Part shown: positions 32,640-43,345 of the stretch, one piece after another
How positions within the stretch are numbered: the stretch's first letter is position 1
Layout: each line of letters opens with the position of its first letter
Assembly (NCBI GenBank): GCA_021234155.1
Contig: JAJEKV010000125.1
Coordinates: 2,100,775-2,164,774 of the forward strand
Reading direction: 5' to 3'
Length of the DNA stretch: 64,000 bases
DNA from: Isoetes taiwanensis
Taxonomy: Eukaryota; Streptophyta; Lycopodiopsida; Isoetales; Isoetaceae
Made by a program: the position numbers and the translations under genes
The notes under the pieces: generated by a model
Told to the model about the DNA's origin: nothing
What the model saw: the letters and a program-made list of their open reading frames with translations, nothing else
Databases searched by the model: none

Positions 32640-35600
32640 GGGGCTCGCCATCATACACATAATGACTTTGAAGAAGGCTGATATCGATGGTCCACAAGAA
32701 ATCTTGAGGGGTTTTATGATTCTTCGCAATCGTTTGAACGAGTCGAAGAACTCTATTTCATTCGTTGTCAAGGCATTAGCCCAACAGAAACTACCCGCCA
32801 TTGTGGACACGGCGTGGCTGAAATCCGTTAGCGGGACTCCTCATCTGCTACTGAGGAAGTTGACCAGGAAGCTGAGCAAGGAAAGTCGGCGGACAAGGGG
32901 AAAGTGAAGAGAAAGGATCACGAAGATCCTGATAAGGAAAAGAAAGAGAAGAAGGAAAGGAAAGAAAAGGAAAAGAAAGAAAGAAGGATAGAAGAAAGAA
33001 AAGAAAGACAAGGAAAGGGGGGAAAGGGCGGAAGGAAGAACAAGGCGGACAGGAAAAGGGCCGGAGAGGAAAGGGAATCGAGGCAATAGAAGGAAAAAAG
33101 AAGAAGAAGCATGTGGCCGGAGACCTCACGAGAAGGAGAGAACACCTAAAAAAAGCGAGGAGGAGAGAGACTAGGACTCCAAGTCTGCTTTGGAAGTGGT
33201 GGTGAAGTTCCTCCAAGCCCACCACATATCAAGATCTACCGGGCACACCGGCCAAAAGGGTCCCCATTAAGAAGCGAGCCAAAAAGCTAACCTTAAGAAT
33301 AGCTCAGCACTTGCTCGAGGTGCACGCAAATCTTAAGGTGGAAAGATCGAGAGAAAGAGGAGAAGCGGGTGAGAGAACACGTTCTGAAGATCATTGACCA
33401 CCAGGCATCTTTTTCCCTGGGCATCACATTTATCAAAGCGAATAAGCGTGTTCAGCCTATATCAAGGGCCTACAAATCGACATCTCGGCCAAGAAATATG
33501 GAGCGCGTGAAGACCTTAGTGGAATCCTTTCAAAGAGATCCACATCCGGTGTTCACTCTGCGGGCGTGATTCCATTCAATCCCCCCACAAAGAAACTACA
33601 TCCTTGGAAAGCGCGGGATGACCTCATAAGGGATGCACTTTTACATAGTGAATGGCAATCGATACGTTATGGCCTTCGGCTTGTATGTAAAAGGCTTCGG
33701 CGGCTGTGAAGTCCCAAGAACAAATGGCAAAGATTTATGAGTATCGAATTAGGAGTCTTATGCAGCACGGTGGGCGAGCAAAAGTACTGCGGCTTCGGTT
33801 GTGAAGTCAATGATATATTTGCCAAGACTATCTTCAAAGGAGCCTTTCATTGATAAAATAACCCACCTGCGGCAACAATATGCTCTTTGCGGGAAGCCTG
33901 ATCCATCGGGACGTGGGCAATCTCGCTCAGAACCATACAAGGTACATCGTGTTTTAATTTTCTGCTAGATTAGCAAATGGCGCCATTGGTGGTGAAATAT
34001 GGTATACGGCCATTTCATAATCATTTGCATTCAATACTAACTTCTTGTTGTTTCCAGCGTTATCTGGCTTTGGCTGAAGTTACCATGCGTGGTAAGCACC
34101 CGAAAGATTTCAGCCAGTGGGTCTTCATGCCAGAGGATATTTTTCAGCTATTCATGTCCCTATGGAACTTGTGGAAATCTTGCAAGCTAACGGATAATAA
34201 AAGGGACATACTATTACATGGCTTGGGCAAAAAAGTGTCGACTACTTGAGGCGGACCTACGAGTGCATGAGGGGTATGGACTATGAAGACTGTCGGATTT
34301 TGTTCCAGGAGGTGCTGGATGGGAATACCTACGTGAAGGTCACCTTTGATTATATAGGTAAGCACTTCTTCAAGACAAGGGCAAAGACACTACGATCTAT
34401 ATCGTTCTTGAAGAAGGAGATTTTTGAATATGTGAAGGATAATTTTCGAGGAAGTTTAAATCCTTCAGCGATCTAAAATCTTTCTGCCGTGGCGGAGCTT
34501 GAGGGCGACACGATTTCCATGGCCACCCTGCATAGTAAGTGGGTTGAAGTTGGCGTGACCAAGGAAGGAGTTTTGATAGCGTGCCACCTGCCTTGGCAAA
34601 ATATATACATAATCTTTGTCTTGCGGAGGGAGGATCACGAAGACTTCCGTTCGCGAAGTTGAACTTCGGCGGCAATGGGGGGCAATTTGTTTTGCAATCT
34701 GTGCGGCATCCTTGATAGCCACGGACACTAGAGGCATCACTCCAATGTGGGACAAGACCACTCTCTCTAATTTCTTCGATCTGTCATTTGTAAAGAACAC
34801 CCGCGGTGATTCTTTACGGATAGTGGTCTTTGCAAGGCGAGCACAACTTCTTGATTTCATCGTGTTGGATGATGCGGATTCGGATCGAGTTTTTATTGGC
34901 ATGTATGAGGGGCGAATACAAAATCCGGCTCCCCGGGGAGTTCGGGGGAGGTCCATGCCTTTGGTATGCGCCACAAAAATTCAGGCCCGCTGCAGGTCAT
35001 CCTCTCGATGATATTGACCTCAAATTCCCCTTCAGCGATCATCCTCAAGAAGCGCCACCGGTTCTGTGCCCTAACGAAGAAGGCGAAGAGGGGGAGTCCG
35101 AGGCTATGGCGGGGAAGCTCTCTGCAGCGGTCAGGTACTGGTGGCAAGGCTTGCCGGGGACTTAATCATGAAAAACCGGTGGGGCTGCCACATGCTCCTA
35201 CCTCGTGCGAGAAAAATGGTACCGCTAGGAACAGGGTGTTTGATTACTTCTCACGTGGTTCTTTTGGCGGGCTTCATTCTTTGAATAAAGAGAGTTGCAT
35301 TGTGTCGAAAGTGACCGGTTAAGCGCGGGAGTGCACGAGGGGGGATTCTTGATAGGCTTGAGCGCCTCCAATCCTATACTTGCGGTTCTGTGCCGAGAGA
35401 CAAGGTCTTCATTCTTTGAAGAAGGCGTAGATCCACCAAATCTGAGAGATGCTGAAGCTCCACCCGATGTGGACTATGATGCGATCAAGAACGCACAATT
35501 CGATCTGGACATGCTTAATGATCCCAATTTCACTGCCACAGCGTTTGAGAGCTTTCAGGTAGATCCTATGGGTGCTTCTTCTAGCCATGGCCCTGGCGAT

Positions 35601-35672
35601 GCGGAACTGATCGATGTCGAGAACACGATCGAGCGAGAACTGATCGATCGGGGAACCCTGAATTTTGTGTGA
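32640..35672 (+). pseudogene. Decayed multi-domain gene: basic region, ParB-like segment, methyltransferase-like motif
   Basis: Several frames in the same order make up one broken protein. 32640-33090 ends in a lysine/glutamate-rich region (EKKEKKERKEKEKKE). 33370-33570 gives RVQPISRAYKSTSRP and RVKTLVESFQRDPHPVFT, then VIPFNPPTKKLHPWKARDDL, and in another frame FYIVNGNRYVMAF at about 33640. That order (residue ranking, a Si-x-x helix, then iVnGnhR) is what ParB/Srx-like domains show. 34040-34250 and 34620-35000 are open with protein-like composition. Near 35235-35320, VFDYFSRGSFGG is followed one frame over by CVESDR, resembling SAM-methyltransferase motifs I and II. 35345-35672 is an acidic C-terminus ending at TGA 35670-35672. 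At least six shifts interrupt it. The domain calls are my pattern matching and are tentative; the gene is certainly not functional as read. Confidence 0.45.
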
Positions 35673-36651
35673 TTGTAATGTTAAATTGTACAATAATACT
35701 TTTGTAAACAGACTCCCTTCCAAGTCCTTGCCTGTTGTGGCAAAATTTTTGATTTGCAAATCTATGAATTTGGAAATTTTAACTAATTTTGTGATGTTAC
35801 GTTTCTTTAGCTTCTTTATATGCAGTGTTAGTCTTTTTGATGGCGCCAATAAATGACACTTTAGAGGCATATTTTTTCTTAATGGCGCCATAATTGCTTA
35901 AAAAATTGGCATAAAATGAACTAAAAAAGATTTTCGTTGCTAATTGGAATCACGAAATTTCCCATTTTAATGAAATTGTGCTTTATGGTTAAAATAGACT
36001 AGAATAGAGAGTGTGAGTGTGGAAACATTAAAGATAATCGAAAGGAGATAATTATGTATGTCTTACACGAACTCGAGGGGAATCTTGAGACTTAGATTAT
36101 GTTATAACAAGGTTATAAATAATAAATGATGAAGAACATGTGTCTGTAATTAATATTAAAGTATATAGGTAAAAATGTCAGATACATTACAATATATAAT
36201 TGTATTAAAGGGTAAGTATAAATGTGAGGATAGGAACATACGAGTTGTGAAAACTGTAACAAAATAGGAAAACAAAATTTTGATACAAAATTAAATTAGG
36301 GCTGGCTGTAATAAAACGAATTGCAAAGTGAAGGGAGAATATAATAGACACATACACAGAACTTAATATGATTAGAATGACTCTCTACTAAGCAGTACTT
36401 CCACAAACCTTGACTGTTGACCTTTAACAGTCCTAAAAGATGATCATGTCTGACCTATACTCCTACCTTTAATATCCCAGACTTATAAATTGCACATTAC
36501 AAGTCATTTCAAACTTGATCACTTTGAACATGACAACGTCTGTGTGACTTATAATCTCACGCTATCTCTTTAAGGAGGGAAGACTTCCTTCCAACATACG
36601 CTGTGTTGCCCTGCAACAAGAGTAGTCTTGATGCTGAGGACAACATCATTT
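35673..36651. other. AT-rich 3' part of the LTR-element interior
   Basis: No gene. Two tggcgccat words (35841, 35884) are related to the palindrome array. This is untranslated sequence leading to the polypurine tract. Confidence 0.6.
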
Positions 36652-36652
36652 T

Positions 36653-36666
36653 AAAGGTGGGGAGAA
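36653..36666 (+). promoter_or_regulatory. Polypurine tract of the LTR element
   Basis: aaaggtggggagaa, directly before the tgtgacg start of the 3' LTR, is the plus-strand primer site. The same layout (ggtggggagaatgt) is common in plant Ty3/gypsy elements. Confidence 0.85.
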
Positions 36667-38259
36667 TGTGACGTTCCACATATTTATACGCCTTTTTAAG
36701 TATAAATATATGACACGTCACTATGAATAATTAATGGCATCTTAATTATTCATAACCTAAGGTTAGCTATGTTAATAATTAATTATTAAAGTGGAAACCT
36801 AACCTTAAACCCTAATTCGAATTTAGGGCTTAACCTAATATTAAAAAGGGCTAAAATATCAAATTAGTTAATATTAGCCAACCCGGCTGCCACGGCCCCA
36901 AATTGATTGGGCAGGGAGAGTTGCTAACTTGGGACCCAAATTGGGGTTTTGTACCCTGGTTGCCCTAATTGGTGGGGAGGTTGGTGGAGGAGGGCTGCTG
37001 TTCCTCCATGTTCCAGCCGGAGGGATGGAGAACCCGAGCGATAGTGGGCCTAGCTATAATCCCGGTTAGTACGTAGATAGCTTGGATTCCTAGATAGTCA
37101 TAGGACTAACCCTTGTATGATTAGAAGGTAGCTAGGAGTAACTCTTGTATGATAGATGTATGGTTAATCTCTATTTTATGTTCTATTCGAAGCTATGGAT
37201 GGAGATGTATAAGGATAGCTTTCTTTCTGTTCCTCCTGTGTTGTATGGGTAAAAAGGGGAGGGGGGGAGGGATAGAGACCTAAAGGCCATCTAGAAGAAG
37301 AGATGCTCCTAGATAGAACCCTTAAAACCCAGTAAATGCGGCCTGTGCACAAGAGCCAACCTAGCTGTGGATGCTATGATGTGGTTCAGCACCAGATAAC
37401 GAGTATGATGGTGAATCGGGGGTGGGGTCTTGCCTAGCGCGGCTGCGGGACTCCTATAGTGTGCTAGGCTTATAGCCGGTCACTGTGTGTGGGCCGGGCA
37501 TGGGTCTGACACTCTCTGGGCCGGAGGGTGGGAGCCTATATGGCTGCCCTGGGCTCGAATGGGCTGGTGAGCCAAACTTTAGATTTAGGGGAGTAAGTGA
37601 ATGCGGATGCGGGGGGTCACTAAGGGGCGTGTTCTCTAGCACACCCGGGGATCTGTCATGCTCGGGGGAGGAGGCAGCCTCTCGACCTGCCTCATCGGAC
37701 CCGGGGAGATGTAACCCGGAGTAGTCCCGAAGGGTGATTCCTTGGGATTGTGTCTCCGGAGGGCTACAAGCACGTCATAGCATGATTCAGCCTATCTGCA
37801 AAGTGTGCACAGGAGGGGCGGATGGAGTGGACTACCCTAGCCATTGTCTTATGCCAGCCAACGCCATGTTATACCTCTGTCTGCGGTTATCTTGAGGAAT
37901 ACGACCGTCGGTCACCCCATGGAGTCGAGCGGGGGTAGAGCCCTTAGTTATGGTGTATTTCCTTTGTTATGTTAGTGATACATTTGTAGTTATATTGATG
38001 ATGATGGGCCACCCTTTGTGGTGGTATATTATTTATTAGTATTGTTGCTAGGTGCTAACATGTATGTACGCTTCCGCTATATAGGCTTCCCATAGAAGGC
38101 GTGGGACGAATGACACCTCCGTGTCCTTCACCGGGGACGCTTGGCCATCACAAGTGGTCCGAGTCGGGGCGGAGGGCCTTTAAGGTGGTGATGGATTAGC
38201 CATGGGAGGGGAATTTCTGTATTTATACGATGGGAGCATGGTGTGGGGAGGGCGTCACA
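36667..38259 (+). repeat. 3' LTR
   Basis: Matches the 5' LTR (17567-19164) from tgtgacgttccacatattta to the final tcaca. It contains an extra G-rich run at about 37258-37272 and small losses elsewhere. It ends at 38259 and is followed by atatg, a candidate imperfect target-site copy. Confidence 0.9.
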
Positions 38260-40200
38260 ATATGATAGATTAGGTATTGCTTGTTCTTGCTTTTCGTGGC
38301 GTCGTGTCGTTATGTATTCTCAGTAGTTTGTTGGTGCGTTGATTTTCTGAGTTTTGATTTCTTTGCTTTATGCATTCCAGTTGTCCCAGCGTCTCTTGGG
38401 CCCCTTTCCCCGCTACTTGCATTGGCATCCCACCTCGTCTCATGCTTGCTAAAGTTTTTCTGGCATTGAAGTGCGCTGGCGGTCTCGTGGCCCCTTGGCC
38501 TATGATGGAGTTTGAGGTAGGTTCCTCTTTGTGTCCGGATGATGCCATTTGTGCATAAGGACCTTTGCCTAGAATGCTATGGTTCTCTTCTTATATAGAA
38601 GAGAACCATCATTATAGGGAAAGGGATGCCGATTTTACAGCCGACTCTCCTTCCATTGAGGGCTTTCTTTGGAACCGCGCTTTTGCTATAGTTTGAGCTT
38701 TTCTTTGGCCCTTTCTCCTATAAAAGCCTTGTGCCCCCATCGGCGTTTCCTCTGAGCTGAATCTTGTTGTTGTACAAAGTTCTCCCCCTCCCACCTCTTG
38801 TTCTGCTACATAGGTTTTACTTTTTGTTAGGTGTTGGCGATGGGCTTACGCATTTTTTTCAGTAGCACATGGTGCTTCTAGAGGGCACCAAAGGGAAGCC
38901 CTCCTGGGTTGAGCTTATATTTTCCTATCTCAGCGTAGCCCCGTGGCTTCCGAGGATCCTCATGGATAGTCTTTTCAAATTTTGATAATGTGCTATTGTG
39001 CTTGGTTGCTTGTGTTAGCTATTAACTATTTGATTACTATCAGGTTGATTCTCAGTTGGCTAATGGGCCCTTGCATTCTTTTCCAGCATAGCACTTGTCG
39101 CTTTTGGAGGGCATCAAGGGGAAGCCCCTCTCGGTCGAGCCTATATATATATATTGGAATTCTCGATCTCTGCACAGCCTCGTGGCTTCCGATGATCCTC
39201 GTGGTTTGTTTTCCCATATTGATGTTGCGATTCTTGTAATCTCGATCCTAGTGTAGCTCCGGGGCGTCGGGAATCCTCATGAATCATTCATTTCTCTTTT
39301 TTGATACTGTAATTCTTATATTGTTGGCCCAGTTTTATAGTCTCCTGACACTTGGCCTGTGGGTGGCTCCTAACCCTTACACATTTGACTATTGGCGTGT
39401 TGTTGTTTTTTTGCGGTTTTGGAGCTTTGACCTCACTAGTGCTCATGAAGTGATGTGTCTTGCTAAGATGCCCAATTTTTAGCTCTGATCTCACTAGCCG
39501 TGTGGAGTTCCATTTTCAGACGAGCGGCCAAGGTCGGCGCATGGAGTTGGTGTGGCAACCTTAGCGAGACATGTTTTGAATTGCAGCTTGGATGGTTGCC
39601 AAGGTGGGCGCGTGTAATATTGTGGTGGAGATCAGCTTCGACAAGTGGCAGTACTTTTGGAGTCCTAGCTTGCTGCATTCGTTTATTTTGTTCCTCTATT
39701 TATTCATTTGCTCTAGGTTCCTCATTTGTCCTTTCATTTCAATTGGTCATTTTGCCTCTTCCATCGTTTTAGTTCTTATGTTCCTTATTTGTCCATCTCT
39801 TTCATTTGTTCAGCTCTTCTCCTTATTTTCCTTGATTCTCCTGGCCTTCTAGAGGTTCATATATCATATTCTTGCCCTTCGCTCTGTTTATATCCCTTTG
39901 CTCTATTTATATCATATTCTTGCCCTTTGCTCTGTTTATCCTAGTTTTCTTCGTCAATTTTTTATGTTGCTCCTTTGCCTGATATGTTCTAGTTGTCTTA
40001 TTTTTTCCCTATTTTCCTTTGTTTCACTTTTATCCCATTTTACCTAATCGTCATAGTTTGCTCATTCTAGTTGAGGTAGATTCCTCTTCTATCGGCCAAT
40101 TGATTGTATCATAGGACCTATCCTAGAAATGCCACGATTCTATAGCAATAGAATCGACATTCCTTAGATGGGCATCGGATGATGACATTTGTGCATAAGG
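38260..40200 (+). repeat. T-rich non-coding repeat element, right part
   Basis: Continuation of the sequence interrupted at 17566. The phrase ggatgatgccatttgtgcat at 38537 recurs as ggatgatgacatttgtgcat at 40179, each followed by aaggac and a tttcccta/tttgccta phrase, so there is a direct repeat of about 1.6 kb spacing. Open frames are compositional. Confidence 0.6.
38850..39300 (+). repeat. Diverged tandem repeat within the T-rich region, two to three copies
   Basis: Copy one (about 38860-39000) and copy two (about 39080-39230) share gggaagcc, gagc(c)tatat, gtagcc/cagcc, cgtggcttccgaggatcctc and ttttgat(a)atg phrases. A partial third copy (39250-39310) has cgggaatcctcatg. Spacing is about 235 bp between the first two. 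Confidence 0.75.
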
Positions 40201-40299
40201 ACGTTTCCCTAAAATGTGATACATCTCTTACTCTACATTTGGCCAAATGTAGGACACACGAGCATTTTTTTTACCCATTTGGTGATTTGGACTGCCCAT

Positions 40300-40392
40300 G
40301 TTTAACATCTGATGGTACCAATAGGGTTCGAACCTTAGTGGGGTCACCCCAACCCAAGCCCTCAAGGCCCTACTACTAGCCATCATCACGTT
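40300..40392 (-). repeat. tRNA-like/SINE head (minus strand), weak
   Basis: In reverse complement, atggctagtagtagggcc (A-box-like) is followed about 40 bp later by aaggttcgaaccc (perfect B-box ggttcgaacc). The B-box is self-complementary, so orientation rests on the A-box only. Confidence 0.4.
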
Positions 40393-40471
40393 GTTGAGTT
40401 GGGTTGAAGTCACGGTGTTCAATTGCGAACTCAAGACTTCACACCAATCCCAACTTTACAATTGAGACCCT

Positions 40472-40500
40472 TCTACCTATCTACCTACCTACCTACCTAC
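40472..40500 (+). repeat. (ctac)n microsatellite
   Basis: ctacctatctacctacctac and one further unit; about seven tetranucleotide units with one variant. Confidence 0.95.
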
Positions 40501-40597
40501 ACACTCAACAATTTCACATCAACTCTAACAAACAATTTCGACCTCGGTACAGTCCATAAACAATAAGGTACTTGTGTTGAAATATACATAGTATTTC

Positions 40598-42382
40598 TTA
40601 TAGCCTCTCGAATATAATGGGCATGCCATAGTGTGGCTTCAAAGTGCCTGCACCTACAGCTGGATTGTGTATGTAACTTGGGGAGATTTGAAATTTGAAC
40701 CTGGAGAGAATAATGACCAGTAGAATCTTAGCTTCCAGGACTGCAAATGCTTGGCCAATGCAAATCCGTGGCCCATCTGCAAAGGGTATGAATGCCATGG
40801 GATGCTTGCATGCATGTGCAACGCCATTAGCAAATCGATTTGGATTGAATTCATTGACATCAGCACCCCATAGGGATGGATCGTGATGAAGAGCAACAAT
40901 TGGGATGAAAACTCCAACACCCTTTGGAACAAACAACTTTCCAAGGTCAATGCTTTTGGAAGCTCCTCTAGCCACAAATATCACTGGAGGGTACAATCTT
41001 AAAGTTTCATTAATCACCATTGTCACCTGCCAAGGGAAACAACGTATGAGGTTAAAAAACTACTAACTCAAGAAAATATGATGTAAAATTAAGGGTGCCT
41101 GAAGGAACTTACAATTTTCAGCTTGGTAATCATTTCGGCATTAGGAAGATTGCCCTTACAAATTTCTTGAACTTCTTTACGGGAAAGATCTTGCCAGAAA
41201 GGATGATTTGCTAAAAGCATTAAAGTCCAAGTTAACAAGGATGTAGTTGTCTCATGGCCAGCAAAGTAGAATGTCTTGCACTCTTCAATCAATTTTTCAT
41301 CCCCAAATTTGCCATCACTCTTCTCACCAGCAGCAACCTCTGTAAGCATAATATCTAACAGATGGCTTCCAGATTCACCATAATTTGCCGAGTTCCTTCT
41401 TGCTTTAACTACATCTTCAAGCACAGAGTTAAGCTGTTTTCCAACCTCCTTATTTGCAGATTGCTTGGAATGGGAATCAACCTGGAAACAAGAAAAAAAT
41501 GTCAGGCAAATCTAAGACGAGAACTATACTCTTAACATTGAGTTGGTCGCTGTTACCTAGCTCAGGAAGCCAGTTGAATCTCTGGGAAACATGTTCTAGA
41601 GAACACAAAAGTTCAAAAACCTTTTTCCCTTTCTCATAGCTACTTCCAAAGGCTGTGTGAGATATGACATCTGCAGTCACGCATTTGAGCTGCTCTAAAA
41701 CCTCAATTTCTGCCTCTGAACCCTGTTTCTCAATAGCCTGCTCCCAATTTTCAACCATCTCCAAGGTGCACTTTGTCATGGTACCCACCATAGCCTAAGA
41801 AAAGAAAAAAAAAAAGGGAGTAAAAGGGATGATCCTCCAGAAAAATAACTTAGAAGCCAAATGAATAAGTAAGAATACCTTAAGTTTGTCTGCATGAAAA
41901 GCTGGAGACAAAATTCGTCTTCTTTGTGCCCAATCCTCCCCTTCTGCTACTAAGATACCATTTCCAGTTAAAACCTTCAGGAATTTTCTCTGAAGAGGCG
42001 TCCTGCCAAAATGACCAGCTTTCTTACAGAGCACTTCCCTAACCAAATCTGGGTCCTGTATAACAACACTTGGCTCATCACCCATACATATTAGATAATT
42101 TTTTCCGTAGGTGTTAGAGTAGAGATCCAAATCAGGCAGGAGGTGGGCGACAATATCATGAGTGATTTCGTGGAAATCCTTTTCAAGAGATTTTGCCCTC
42201 ATATCCAAGATCTGCAACATATTTCCAAGCATGGGAGGAGCTGGAGGTCCTGTGATGCCCTGTCGGAGGAAAGAAGCTCTGATGGCTCGAGGGATGAGGA
42301 GATAATGGTTGATGAGACTCCATAGCTTCCAAGCGAAAAAAACTGTGCAAGCACACACCAGTAATCCGTGAGTCTGATACAT
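40598..42382 (-). CDS. Cytochrome P450, CYP72 clan, four exons, with a frame break between exons 2 and 3
   Basis: Exons in transcript order: 42382-41879, 41794-41557, 41481-41113, 41026-40598; introns of 84, 75 and 86 bp with GT-AG ends. Residues 7-21 form a hydrophobic membrane anchor, then GPPAPPMLGN hinge. Exon 1 has the C-helix WAQRRR; exon 3 the I-helix AGHETT; exon 4 the K-helix ETLR, FNPNRF and the haem loop FADGPRICIG, with all key residues present. Total about 512 residues, normal for a microsomal P450. Motifs such as FGRTPLQRKF and NGILVAEGEDWAQRRR point to the CYP72 clan (CYP709/734/714-type, which act on hormones and fatty acids); the substrate cannot be told. Exon 2 is 238 bp (one base over), while exon 3 is open in phase 0 over all 369 bp, so the frame does not join; a second frame at the start of exon 3 (IPIPSNLQIRRL) also looks like P450 sequence. 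Either small indels have broken the gene or there are base errors here. Confidence 0.85.
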
Positions 42383-43090
42383 GTTGTAGAACCGTGGCTA
42401 AAGCTTAGGATTTTTTTCCGCACCTGGAAAATAAGTTAGAAGCTTCCGGATTGACAACAAACAAAATTCTTGGCCATATCGCTGGCAAGTCGCACTTGGT
42501 GGGGCACATTTTTTTTTCTTATCACGACTCTTAGGTTAAATTGACCTTCAGACCATGGGGTTAAATATGCTATGTTAAAAAAATTTAATTACAATCAACA
42601 CACATGGGGGTTAATTTATAACAATTTGTTAGGACTAAATTAAGGGCTTAACAGGGTTTCACATTGCACATAGTTATGTTAAACATTAACAATTCGTTAA
42701 CAATCTTACAATTTGTCGACAAAATTTTAATCGATGCCCCTGCCGCTGCTTCACGCTATTAGGGCGGCGTCGAGCTCCATAGCCGCTCCATCGACAGAGC
42801 TTTCTTCCATCGCCACGCCATCGACTGAGCCAATTGATACCAGGCAATCAAGTATTTTTTCCCATCGACTTTTGTTGATTCGTGGGCTGTGTATGTCTAT
42901 AGAATCTTGGGTTGTCTACAGAATTTTTGTTTTTACAGATTCTGTGTTTCCTTATCTCTCTTTTATAGCGTCGTATATCCCATCATCTCAGTTTCATATC
43001 TCAGTTCTTAAATTTTGATAGGAAAATTTAGAGTTCATATAGAGAGCCTCGCAGTATCCAAAGCAGTGGTCCTAATTACTAATTAAAATG
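42383..43090. other. Upstream flank of the P450 gene, no supported gene
   Basis: AT-rich. The stretch 42585-42720 contains ttaacaattcgttaac and related words and a cacacatgggggttaattt phrase weakly like the fold-back element at 1.9-2.8 kb. 42733-42850 holds a compositional ccatcgac/catcgcc repeat. No TATA box can be assigned with confidence. Confidence 0.4.
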
Positions 43091-43109
43091 CAACATTCTT
43101 TTTTCCATA

Positions 43110-43345
43110 CCTTAACAGCACTCTGCAAAATCATCTTCACCATCATAGCAGAGTTGCAAAGATTTGAGACTAATTGGTTTGTGTGTTTCCATGACAGGTG
43201 CACTCTTCCTCTATTTTTTTTCATCTGTCATAAGTAGCCCCACCTTCCATTTAAACTTCTTATTCTTGTTTTCATTCCCAAAAGAAGAAAAGCACTCTGC
43301 AATTCATCTTTACCACCATAGCAGAGTTGCGACTTTTGAAGGTCA
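43110..43345 (+). repeat. Diverged direct repeat (agcactctgcaa...catagcagagttg)
   Basis: agcactctgcaaaatcatctt at 43117 and agcactctgcaattcatcttt at 43290, each followed by ac-catcatagcagagttgc or accaccatagcagagttgc. The spacing is about 173 bp. A related tcttgttttggcga phrase occurs at 43362 and 43632. Confidence 0.75.

Larger units (their letters stand above)
17567..38259 (+). mobile_element. 20.7-kb LTR retroelement without recognisable gag-pol (LARD-like)
   Basis: Two long direct repeats, 17567-19164 and 36667-38259, have TG...CA ends. A plant initiator-Met primer-binding site lies one base after the first, and a purine tract (aaaggtggggagaa) lies directly before the second. This makes a complete LTR element on the plus strand. 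The flanks fit a 5-bp target duplication only imperfectly: if the LTR starts at 17569 it is acatg/atatg (4 of 5), and if at 17567 it is ataca/atatg (3 of 5). The LTR start (TGTGACGTTCC) and the tract before it resemble plant Ty3/gypsy elements. Searching the 17.5-kb interior by eye I found no protease, RT, RNase H or integrase motif. It holds two foreign-looking decayed genes, an array of palindromes and simple repeats. Such elements (LARDs) move only with proteins supplied by a partner. Confidence 0.85.

Noticed and set aside
32904-33145. Lys/Glu-rich frame as an independent gene, and its antisense Ser/Phe-rich shadow
   Set aside because: The Lys/Glu run is kept only as part of the larger decayed gene; the antisense frames are its mirror image.
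40228-40434. Short minus-strand frame beside a tRNA-like B-box
   Set aside because: No family match, and it overlaps a SINE-like repeat.
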